From NCBI RefSeq assembly GCF_000023465.1, contig NC_014041.1:2238001-2302000 (forward strand): 64,000 nt of DNA. Direction: 5' to 3'. The translations under genes were made by a program, and so were the position numbers. Of the stretch, positions 1 to 6,960 are shown one piece after another; positions within the stretch are counted from its first letter, which is position 1, and every line of letters begins with the position of its first letter. A model generated the notes under the pieces. That model had not been told where the DNA came from and made no database searches. It saw only the letters and a program-made list of their open reading frames with translations. The DNA is from Zunongwangia profunda SM-A87 (lineage in GTDB: Bacteria > Bacteroidota > Bacteroidia > Flavobacteriales > Flavobacteriaceae).

Positions 1-295
1 ATCTTGATTTCCACAGCACTTTGACAAGAGATTTTTTTACCTTTCTAAATCTAAATTAAACCGTCCTAATTTCAGAAAAGCCCTCAGCTATAAGCGGTCA
101 GCTTAAAAAATTCAAAATTATAGTTCTGATTTCTACTCTTGCTTCTTCAAGTCTCTTTTCTCTCGTCTCTTTTCTATATTCTAACTTTGTAGGATAAACC
201 CGGTTTAAATTATAACATGAATTTAGCATAGAAAAAGTTAAATGCTAATTAGCTTTATAAAGTGATTTCATACTAATGTTAAAAACTTACTAGAC
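1..295. other. Non-coding left edge of the window
   Basis: No convincing coding frame, hairpin terminator or RNA gene is visible in this AT-rich stretch. It should contain the promoter of the glutamate-synthase-like gene that follows, but I see no exact TAnnTTTG element close to its start codon. Confidence 0.4.
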
Positions 296-1825
296 ATGAG
301 AGAAGCTATTCGCTTTACTCTAATTGTATCCTTAATCGTTGGGTTAATTATTTTTACTATCGTTTGGCCTGTTTGGGGCTTTTCTATTTTCGGGATTGTA
401 CTTTTTGCCATAGGGCTCTATGATATTTTTCAAAAAGAGCATACCATTTTACGAAACTTCCCACTGTTGGGGCATATGCGATATATGCTAGAACTTATAA
501 GTCCTGAAATCCATCAATATTTTATCGAAAATGACACTGATGGTAAACCTATAGATCGTAATCACCGATCTTATATTTATCAGCGTGCCAAACTTCAAAA
601 AGAAACGCACCCTTTCGGTACACAGTTAAATGTGGAAGAAGAGAATTTTAAATGGATGCGACATAGTATTTACCCTACAAAAGTTCAAAAAGAATATCCA
701 CGCGTAAATATAGGAGGACCTGATTGCGAACAGACTTACTCCGCCTCATTATTTAATATTTCAGCAATGAGTTTTGGGGCACTGAGCAAAAATGCTATTG
801 AAGCCTTAAATAAAGGCGCAAAGGAAGGAAACTTTTTTCATGATACCGGGGAAGGAGGAATTTCAGATTACCACCGATTGGGCGGAGATCTTGTTTGGGA
901 AATTGGTACCGGATATTTTGGTTGCCGAACAGAAGAAGGAAATTTTGATCCTGAGCAATTTAAAGAAAAAGCTAATTGGCCGGAAGTAAAGATGATAGAA
1001 ATTAAAATTTCTCAAGGCGCCAAACCCGGTCATGGTGGCGTTTTACCGGCTTCAAAAAATAATAATGAAATAGCCAAAATTAGGGGGGTAGAACCGCATA
1101 CCGATGTCCTTTCTCCCCCGGGGCATACGGCATTTAATAATGCAGAAGGATTATTAGGCTTTGTTGAACAGCTAAGAGCACTATCCAACGGTAAACCGGT
1201 TGGATTTAAGCTAAGCATTGGCTCTAAAGATGAATTTCTTGAGATTTGTGAAAAAATGGTGGAAACCGGAATTAAACCAGATTTTATTACGGTTGATGGC
1301 GCCGAAGGCGGAACAGGTGCTGCACCAATAGATTTTTCTAATTACGTAGGGATGCCTTGGGAAAAAGCTTTAATTTTTGTGGTAGACGCTTTAAATGGTT
1401 TCGACTTAAAGAAAGATATTAAAGTCGTAACAGCAACAAAAATTTTTACAGCATTTGATATTTTTAAGGCCTTATGTATTGGCGCAGATATCTGTAATTC
1501 TGCACGTGGGATGATGTTAGCGCTTGGTTGCATACAAGCGCTACGCTGTGATACCAATAAATGTCCTACCGGTGTGGCTACAAATGATAGGAGGCTTATG
1601 AATGGTTTGGTAGTAGCGGATAAATGGAAAAGAGTTAAAAATTATCAGCAGCAAACTTTAGATGATTTTCTGGAACTTTTTGCCGCGGCAGGATGTGAGA
1701 GACTCTCTGAACTTAATCGCACCATGATTAATAAAAAGATAAATGATAAAATTGAATCTTATTCTGTATTTTATCCCTCGGTAGCTACCGGGGCTTATTT
1801 AAAAGAAGAGCGCGTTGCTCCCTAA
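296..1825 (+). CDS. Membrane-anchored FMN-binding glutamate synthase-like protein
   Basis: The protein has two hydrophobic segments in the first 45 residues, then a domain like the FMN-binding TIM barrel of the glutamate synthase large subunit. Visible family features are the glycine-rich stretch GAEGGTGAAP near residue 335 and a C-x5-C-x4-C pattern at about residues 412-423, as in the 3Fe-4S site of GltB. At 509 residues it lacks the N-terminal glutaminase domain and the C-terminal beta-helix of true GltB, so it is one of the stand-alone GltB2-like proteins. The redox substrate is unknown; glutamate synthesis from glutamine is unlikely without the amidotransferase domain. A universal stress protein gene follows after 15 bases, probably in the same transcript. 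Confidence 0.85.
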   Translation: MREAIRFTLIVSLIVGLIIFTIVWPVWGFSIFGIVLFAIGLYDIFQKEHTILRNFPLLGHMRYMLELISPEIHQYFIENDTDGKPIDRNHRSYIYQRAKLQKETHPFGTQLNVEEENFKWMRHSIYPTKVQKEYPRVNIGGPDCEQTYSASLFNISAMSFGALSKNAIEALNKGAKEGNFFHDTGEGGISDYHRLGGDLVWEIGTGYFGCRTEEGNFDPEQFKEKANWPEVKMIEIKISQGAKPGHGGVLPASKNNNEIAKIRGVEPHTDVLSPPGHTAFNNAEGLLGFVEQLRALSNGKPVGFKLSIGSKDEFLEICEKMVETGIKPDFITVDGAEGGTGAAPIDFSNYVGMPWEKALIFVVDALNGFDLKKDIKVVTATKIFTAFDIFKALCIGADICNSARGMMLALGCIQALRCDTNKCPTGVATNDRRLMNGLVVADKWKRVKNYQQQTLDDFLELFAAAGCERLSELNRTMINKKINDKIESYSVFYPSVATGAYLKEERVAP

Positions 1826-1840
1826 CCAAATATTTATATT

Positions 1841-2299
1841 ATGAAAAAAGTATTAATTGCCATCGATTATCACCCAAATTCAGAGGTGGTAGCTAGTGCC
1901 GGTTATGAGCTGGCTAAAAGTATGAATGCAGAGGTTTGTTTACTGCATGTATTGGCCGAGGTCTCTCATTATGGCGTCAATTATTCAGAATTTCTTGGTT
2001 ATCCTGGCTACGAGAATATGGGGGTTGATTTAAATGTAACTGCACAATTACAGGAAATGGCGCAGGAATACCTTAAGAGTGCGAAGAAGCAATTTAATGA
2101 TGATAAAGTTTCTACGGCTTTAGAAATAGGGGAAACCCATCGTGGCATACTTAAATATGCAAAAGAATGGGGTGCAGATTTAATTGTTATGGGAACGCAT
2201 AGTCATTCTACTTTAGAAAAAGTACTGGTAGGTACGGTGGCTTCAAAAGTTTTAGAAAAAACAGAAGTACCGGTTTATATGGTGCCTATAAAAAGATAA
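1841..2299 (+). CDS. Universal stress protein (UspA family)
   Basis: A single Usp domain fills the 152-residue protein: the N-terminal beta strand KKVLIAIDYHPNS with the conserved Asp, the mid-protein HVLAEV strand, and the C-terminal block with DLIVMGTHSHS and VPVYMVP. The usual nucleotide-binding pattern G-x2-G-x9-G-S/T is imperfect, because Ser stands where the second Gly is expected, so ATP binding is uncertain. The gene starts 15 bases after the glutamate-synthase-like gene and ends in a strong hairpin terminator. It is probably a cytosolic stress-response protein; its partner is unknown. Confidence 0.9.
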   Translation: MKKVLIAIDYHPNSEVVASAGYELAKSMNAEVCLLHVLAEVSHYGVNYSEFLGYPGYENMGVDLNVTAQLQEMAQEYLKSAKKQFNDDKVSTALEIGETHRGILKYAKEWGADLIVMGTHSHSTLEKVLVGTVASKVLEKTEVPVYMVPIKR

Positions 2300-2307
2300 A
2301 AAAACTG

Positions 2308-2340
2308 GATCTGGAGACTAATAGGTCTCCAGATCTTTTA
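2308..2340 (+). terminator. Hairpin terminator shared by two converging genes
   Basis: An 11-bp perfect inverted repeat (GATCTGGAGAC and GTCTCCAGATC) with a 6-base loop is followed by CTTTTA. It ends the Usp gene. Its right arm lies within the last codons of the converging DUF2383 gene, so the sequence both terminates and codes. Confidence 0.75.
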
Positions 2341-2779
2341 ATGAAGATACGGCTTTTAGGGTATGTTTAATTTCATCTAATTGGCCATTTAAGACTCTTA
2401 GAATATCGTCACTAAAGTTATATTTTCTTATTGCCCTCTCATACTCTTCAGCACTTTCTTTTTCACCCTCTAGACATTCTTCCAAAATTACTTCATCGCC
2501 ATTATCACTAAAAATTGTTTTTAGATCCATCCAGGTACGTTGCAAACTTCCCTGAAAGGTTCCTGCATTGTGGGGTACCTCGTCTATCTGGTAGATTTCT
2601 CTTTCCAGTTCTTTTGTAAATCTAGCTCGTTGTTGCGCCTGGGTAAGCAGGAAGTTCTTTAAAAGATCACTTTCAGTATCTTCAAGTCCGTTTTTAAACA
2701 CCTCTCCTGCGTCATGATTTTTTTCTAAAAGCTCTTGCAGTGCCTGAGCAATTTTTTTAGGGTCATTAATTTTTTCCAT
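2318..2779 (-). CDS. PA2169-like four-helix-bundle protein (DUF2383)
   Basis: This 153-residue, strongly helical and acidic protein has no signal peptide. Its layout resembles the DUF2383/PA2169 ferritin-like four-helix bundle: an N-terminal helix with LQELLEKNHDAGEVFKNG, a middle segment with FQGSLQRTWMDLK, then ECLEGEKESAEEYERAI and the last helix. Members of this family in Bacteroidota are usually found near stress genes, and its neighbour here is a universal stress protein. I see no clear di-iron ligand set. The molecular role is unknown; a general stress function is inference. Confidence 0.75.
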   Translation of the reverse strand: MEKINDPKKIAQALQELLEKNHDAGEVFKNGLEDTESDLLKNFLLTQAQQRARFTKELEREIYQIDEVPHNAGTFQGSLQRTWMDLKTIFSDNGDEVILEECLEGEKESAEEYERAIRKYNFSDDILRVLNGQLDEIKHTLKAVSSLKDLETY

Positions 2780-2889
2780 AGGAATATGATAATTAATTTA
2801 GCAAAAGTAGGTGATGTTTTATGGCCAGGCTCTTAATTATTTATAAATTCACCTGGATTTAGCTTTTGGTGTTAATTAATCTAAATTTT

Positions 2890-3432
2890 ATGAAAACCTA
2901 TATTGCCATCTTAAAAGGAATAAATGTGGGAGGCCATAAAAAAATAATGATGGCGGATCTTCGGAAGATGCTATGTGAAATTTCGTATATCGGGGAAGTT
3001 AATACTTATATCCAAAGTGGTAATATTGTATTTAAAGCTTCCGAAGAAAATACCGATGTTTTGGAAAATCTTATTCAGCAGAAAATTGCAGATCATTATG
3101 GATTTGAGGTAAGTACTATCGTACTTTCTAAAGAAAATTTAAGTTCAATCATCGATAGCAATCCTTATGCTGAAGAGGAAATTAAGCGTTTACACTGTTG
3201 CTTTTTTAAAACCGATCCTATTTTAGAAAACCGACAGAAATTAGAAACTTTTGATGCCTCGCCCGATGCGTTTACAGTAGGAAATAGCTGTATGTATATT
3301 TGTTGTGCGACCGAGCGTTATAGTAAATCAAATATAAATAACAGTGTTGCTGAAAAAATACTGAAGATTGAATGTACCACCCGAAATTGGAAAACCTGCA
3401 CGAAACTTTTAGAAATGCTTGAAAATTTATAG
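2890..3432 (+). CDS. DUF1697 domain-containing protein
   Basis: The protein begins MKTYIAILKGINVGGHKKI, the hallmark N-terminus of the DUF1697 family, and continues with NTYIQSGNIVF, also typical. I chose the ATG at 2890 (180 residues) over a GTG 24 bases upstream, because the conserved domain starts exactly here and the eight extra residues do not fit the family. It is cytosolic, without a signal peptide. The function of the family is not established. Its 3' end overlaps the converging DUF6134 gene by 6 bases. Confidence 0.85.
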   Translation: MKTYIAILKGINVGGHKKIMMADLRKMLCEISYIGEVNTYIQSGNIVFKASEENTDVLENLIQQKIADHYGFEVSTIVLSKENLSSIIDSNPYAEEEIKRLHCCFFKTDPILENRQKLETFDASPDAFTVGNSCMYICCATERYSKSNINNSVAEKILKIECTTRNWKTCTKLLEMLENL

Positions 3433-4023
3433 TGGTTGTAATTGCAACTCAAATTCAATAATTCCAGCATCAATTTTTGCAGTCTGTAATATTCCGTTTT
3501 TATAATGATAAAAGCTTTCTCTTCCTTTCTCGTTTTCTTTAGCATAAGAATGCATACCTATTTTTCGTAATGACTGAAATTCGCCGGTTTCTTCGCTATA
3601 GGCTTTCTTTACGTTGGTAGGCTCCTCAAACATTAACTGGATACAGGTATAGGAAATAGGTGAGTTTATGGTTTTTTCAAGCTTGCCAGAATCATAAAAT
3701 TTATAGTTATGTTCATTTGTCTTTATAGTTTTAGTACTGGTACGGTTTTTTCTGTTTAAGAAAATTTGAGCTTCAGTATTTTTAAGCTCATGTCCATTAA
3801 AAACGACCCTGAAATTATAATTGACTTCTATTTTGGCCAAAATTCGGGTTTGGATATTGGTTTCAGTTTGATATTCGGTAATTCCACCGTTTACTTTTTT
3901 AATTGCTTCTAACTTTCCAATTTTATCGCCTTTGTGGACCACAGCATAACTAAACGATTTATTTTGAGACAAAGCACTATATGAAATAGCTAAAAAAGCG
4001 AGTAAAAAAATAGTGAATTTCAT
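3427..4023 (-). CDS. Exported protein of the DUF6134 type
   Basis: The 198-residue protein has a Sec signal peptide (MKFTIFLLAFLAISYSALSQ, cleavage likely after this stretch). The mature part is predicted mainly beta, with alternating hydrophobic and polar strands such as FSYAVVHKGDKIGKLEA and NYNFRVVFNG. This matches my memory of DUF6134 proteins of flavobacteria. It is probably periplasmic, and no catalytic motif is visible. The gene stands alone, and its end overlaps the converging DUF1697 gene by 6 bases. Confidence 0.65.
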   Translation of the reverse strand: MKFTIFLLAFLAISYSALSQNKSFSYAVVHKGDKIGKLEAIKKVNGGITEYQTETNIQTRILAKIEVNYNFRVVFNGHELKNTEAQIFLNRKNRTSTKTIKTNEHNYKFYDSGKLEKTINSPISYTCIQLMFEEPTNVKKAYSEETGEFQSLRKIGMHSYAKENEKGRESFYHYKNGILQTAKIDAGIIEFELQLQPL

Positions 4024-4061
4024 AATTTGGAGATTTGACTGAAATGATTTGTTTTGAGTTT

Positions 4062-4817
4062 TTAAAACTTTTCCCTTAATTTCATAAATTCCTGTTCCAG
4101 AAAATTTAATTTTTGCTCAATTTCAACAGTATTATTTTCAGGAAGCCTTCTAAAAAACGTATAGCAAACGTGCCACATTTCCTTAATTTCACCAGATTCT
4201 ATCTCGATATCTTCAATATTAGTATTGTTTGCTCTAAGTATAATTTTTGAAGATGAATAGTAAAATTTCCTAAAAAGTACTTTACCATGTACCAGTGCAA
4301 TTACCAGGCTGCTCGTATCGATTTTGGTAAAATCATTAGGATCAACTTTCTCTCCTATAACGACGTCTTTTGGACAATACGCCTTATCGTTATTTGTCAT
4401 TTCCAGATTAGAAATTAAATAGGCTCTATATTCTTTATCAGGATCTACCGGTAAATGGAGTTTAGGAAGGTCTTCTATAAAATGAGGTTTATCATAATAT
4501 AATATGTAATCGGCTTCGGTTTTTGGAGTGATACAGGGAATTTCAGCAAACTTTTCTTTATGAAAGCTTCCCTGTAGTGCCAGGTCGTCTTTAAACTTCA
4601 ATAGTTTATTAACCGTTAGCTCTTGAGTTAATAGATCATCGATGGTTATGCTAAAATGGTTAGCGATTTTAATAATGGTTTCAATGCGCGGTTCACTTCT
4701 TTCTTCCTCGTAAGCTCCTAGTGTACCACGTTTTAGCTCGAATAATTCGGCAAATGCCTGCTGACTTAATTTTTTGACGTTTCTTATCTTCCTAATATTT
4801 TTACCGAAATGAGACAT
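4062..4817 (-). CDS. XRE-family regulator with a peptidase-S24-like C-terminal domain
   Basis: Residues 5-65 form a Cro/CI-type helix-turn-helix (SQQAFAELFELKRGTLGAYE). The C-terminal half has a beta-rich fold like the LexA/CI-type S24 domain, with segments DVVIGEKVDPNDF and SLVIALVHGKVLFRKFYY. I cannot identify the Ser-Lys self-cleavage pair with confidence, so it may act by dimerisation or ligand sensing rather than cleavage. A C-terminal coiled coil (about residues 225-250) could support oligomerisation. It is transcribed away from the psp/flotillin operon, with 290 bases and two palindromes between them. Control of that operon is inference. Confidence 0.75.
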   Translation of the reverse strand: MSHFGKNIRKIRNVKKLSQQAFAELFELKRGTLGAYEEERSEPRIETIIKIANHFSITIDDLLTQELTVNKLLKFKDDLALQGSFHKEKFAEIPCITPKTEADYILYYDKPHFIEDLPKLHLPVDPDKEYRAYLISNLEMTNNDKAYCPKDVVIGEKVDPNDFTKIDTSSLVIALVHGKVLFRKFYYSSSKIILRANNTNIEDIEIESGEIKEMWHVCYTFFRRLPENNTVEIEQKLNFLEQEFMKLREKF

Positions 4818-4871
4818 GTTTTGCTAAAATTATTTGCAATATTGATTTTTTGTAGTATCTTTATCTAACAA

Positions 4872-4883
4872 TATTAGCTAATA
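4872..4883. promoter_or_regulatory. 12-bp perfect palindrome, candidate operator
   Basis: TATTAGCTAATA is its own reverse complement. It lies 55 bases upstream of the XRE regulator start and so could serve autoregulation. At this size and base composition chance is possible; the nearby longer palindrome makes a regulatory role more likely. Confidence 0.35.
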
Positions 4884-4918
4884 GATTTGATAATTACTAA
4901 TTTATTTGGTTATTTATC

Positions 4919-4936
4919 GATTTGACTAGTCAAATC
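4919..4936. promoter_or_regulatory. 18-bp perfect palindrome, candidate operator
   Basis: GATTTGACTAGTCAAATC is a perfect 18-bp palindrome in the gap between the divergent XRE regulator and the psp-like operon. Dimeric XRE proteins bind sites of this form. The half-site GATTTGA also occurs alone at 4884-4890. Binding by the neighbouring regulator is inference. Confidence 0.5.
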
Positions 4937-5107
4937 AGTAATGTGCTAAAAAAATTAGCTTGACTTAGAAATTTAAACTTTAACCTAAACAACCAATGAT
5001 TACAGCAATAATTACTACGGTGATTGTGTTAATAATACCTTAAAAACAAAATAGATTTTTGTATTATTATACCATAAAATTAACACCAATCAAAAAATAC
5101 TGTCTAA

Positions 5108-5503
5108 ATGAAAAATCATTTTCAGATCACAAAAAATTTTCTTTTAGAGCTGAACTTCAATATTGATTTTGAGAACGAAGCCGAGGGAATATTAATGATT
5201 CGCAAAGAAAATTTTGCAATTAAAAACCTTATCCTGGGAGTGGCACCGCCTATTTTAATTATGGAGCAGTTCTTATTCAGGATTAATAATCAGTCAGAAA
5301 AAATTTATCGAAGTCTGCTGCAAAAAAACAGAGATATCATTCATGGCGCCTTTGTACTGGACGATTCTGGCAAAACAGTGATCTTTAGGGATACCCTTCA
5401 AATAGAGAACTTAGATCTTAATGAGTTAGAAGGATCGTTAAACTCACTTAGTTTATTGATGAGTGAATATTCAGATAAAATTATAGAATTTTCAAAATAT
5501 TAA
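5108..5503 (+). CDS. YbjN/Tir-chaperone-like protein, first gene of the psp-flotillin operon
   Basis: The 131-residue cytosolic protein shows the alternating strand-helix pattern of the CesT/Tir type III chaperone-like and YbjN fold: an N-terminal helix, the strands GILMIRKENFAIKNLILGV, then IHGAFVLDDSGKTVIFRDTLQIENLDLNEL and a terminal helix. No type III secretion genes are nearby, so a chaperone or adaptor role for a partner in the operon is more likely. PspA follows after 11 bases. The family call rests on fold pattern and context, not on a diagnostic motif. Confidence 0.6.
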   Translation: MKNHFQITKNFLLELNFNIDFENEAEGILMIRKENFAIKNLILGVAPPILIMEQFLFRINNQSEKIYRSLLQKNRDIIHGAFVLDDSGKTVIFRDTLQIENLDLNELEGSLNSLSLLMSEYSDKIIEFSKY

Positions 5504-5514
5504 ACCTTAACGTT

Positions 5515-6228
5515 ATGAACATTTTTAAACGATTATTTAAGATAGGAGAAGCTGAAGCTAATTCAGCAATCGATAAAATGGAAGATCCCATTAAATTAAC
5601 CGAACAGGGAATTAGGGACCTTAAATTAGATTTAGAGAAAAACCTGGAGGCTTTGGCTCAGGTAAAAGCCTTAGCGATTAGAGCTAAAAACGACCAGGAA
5701 GAATACCTGGATAAAAAAGAGGATTATCATAATAAAGCGATTTTGATCCTTAAAAAAGGACAAAGTGGCGATATGGATAAAACCGAATCAGATCGTTTGG
5801 CTCGCGAAGCTTTGGTTAAGAAAGAAGAGGCCCAAAAGCATGTAGAACGATCTGAAGAAGAAGCGAAAAAGTTCAATGAAAATGTAGCACAGTTAGAACG
5901 AAATATTCAAACCATCAAATCGAATATCAGTAACTGGGAAAACGAACTTAGAACCCTTAAGGCACGCGTAAAAGTGAGTAATGCCACTAAGAGCCTTAAT
6001 AAGCAAATGGCTGAAATAGATAGTAGCAGCACCGTTTCTATGCTGGAGCGTATGAAAGAAAAAGTAGCCCAGGAAGAAGCACTGGCAGAAGCTTATGGCG
6101 ATATTGCCGGCGCCTCGAAATCTATTGATGATGAGCTTGAAAAAGCTGCGAGTACTACAGAAGCTAAAGCCGAAGACGACCTTAGCAAGCTTAAAGACCA
6201 GTTGGGTTTAAATGATGATAAAAAATAA
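5515..6228 (+). CDS. PspA/IM30 family membrane-remodelling protein
   Basis: The 237-residue protein is almost wholly coiled coil. It has the family N-terminus (MNIFKRLFKIGEAEANSAID) with an amphipathic first helix and the following MEDPIKLTEQGIRDLK segment, as in PspA, IM30/Vipp1 and bacterial ESCRT-III-like proteins. It should assemble into membrane-bound rods or rings on the inner leaflet of the cytoplasmic membrane. None of the classical partners PspB, PspC or PspF is in the window. Instead the operon supplies an OB-fold membrane protein, a flotillin and an AAA+ ATPase, the last being a possible disassembly motor by analogy with Vps4. Confidence 0.9.
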   Translation: MNIFKRLFKIGEAEANSAIDKMEDPIKLTEQGIRDLKLDLEKNLEALAQVKALAIRAKNDQEEYLDKKEDYHNKAILILKKGQSGDMDKTESDRLAREALVKKEEAQKHVERSEEEAKKFNENVAQLERNIQTIKSNISNWENELRTLKARVKVSNATKSLNKQMAEIDSSSTVSMLERMKEKVAQEEALAEAYGDIAGASKSIDDELEKAASTTEAKAEDDLSKLKDQLGLNDDKK

Positions 6229-6233
6229 CGAAA

Positions 6234-6944
6234 TTGACCAGTTTAACAGACATATTATTTTCTGAGGTAAATATTACCTTAAGCATTCTCTGTATTCTAT
6301 TAATCATTTATTGGTTGCTCACCATGATCAGCGGTATCGACTTTGAGTACGACATGGATATTGATATCGATGCCGATGTAGATGTCGATGCCGATCTGGC
6401 AACTGATGGTGCGAATATGGAATTCCAGGATTTGTCAAATGCCGAACTGAATAAAGAGGATGTGGTAGGCAGACGAATTCAACCGCTAAAATGGTGGCAA
6501 ATTCTTTTGATTTATTTCAATTTCGTTGGCCTTCCGTTTATGTTCACCTTTACCTGTTTTGTGTTCATCTGGTGGTTTACCACGGCACTAACAACCGCCT
6601 TAACCTATACGTATGATCATTTTTTAGGTTTTGCGATTATGATTGCCGGTTTTTTTACCTCTTTATTTGTAACCAAGATCTTTACCACACCATTTAAAGG
6701 TTTCTTTAAAAATCTGAATAAAGATGGTGATAAGGCAATCGATTATATTGGCCGGCAGGGGGTGTTACTTTCCACCATTTCAGGAGATAAAATGGGAAAT
6801 GCCGAGATTTATGCTAATGGCGATTCGCATTCGATTTACGTAAAATCCCTGGATGGACATCAACTCAATTATCAGGACAAAATTTTAATTATCAAGCAAT
6901 CAGCTGATAAAAATTATTTCTTAGTACAATCTTATAACGACTAA
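6234..6944 (+). CDS. NfeD-like membrane protein with C-terminal OB fold
   Basis: Hydrophobic segments lie near residues 15-33, 82-115 and 122-145. The C-terminal part (from YIGRQGVLLSTISGDKMG) is an OB-fold like that of NfeD/YuaF proteins, which pair with flotillins. Between the first and second membrane segments is an unusual loop in which Asp alternates with hydrophobic residues (DMDIDIDADVDVDADL). The start is TTG at 6234: a stop at 6219 blocks further extension, and the first in-frame ATG would remove the first membrane helix. It lies 5 bases after pspA and 16 bases before the flotillin gene. Confidence 0.75.
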   Translation: MTSLTDILFSEVNITLSILCILLIIYWLLTMISGIDFEYDMDIDIDADVDVDADLATDGANMEFQDLSNAELNKEDVVGRRIQPLKWWQILLIYFNFVGLPFMFTFTCFVFIWWFTTALTTALTYTYDHFLGFAIMIAGFFTSLFVTKIFTTPFKGFFKNLNKDGDKAIDYIGRQGVLLSTISGDKMGNAEIYANGDSHSIYVKSLDGHQLNYQDKILIIKQSADKNYFLVQSYND

Positions 6945-6960
6945 CTTAACTTATTAAAAA

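Larger units (their letters stand above)
4818..5107. other. Divergent control region between the XRE regulator and the psp-like operon
   Basis: This AT-rich gap holds two perfect palindromes (4872-4883 and 4919-4936) and a repeated half-site GATTTGA (4884-4890 and again in the second palindrome). A 15-codon ORF at 4996-5043 is present but has no further support. I see no exact TAnnTTTG promoter for the operon; the nearest match is TAGATTTTTG at 5052-5061, with spacing two bases too long. Confidence 0.5.

Noticed and set aside
4996..5043. 15-codon hydrophobic ORF (MITAIITTVIVLIIP) upstream of the psp operon
   Set aside because: It is too short, with no start-site support or recognised small-protein family; chance is likely in AT-rich sequence.
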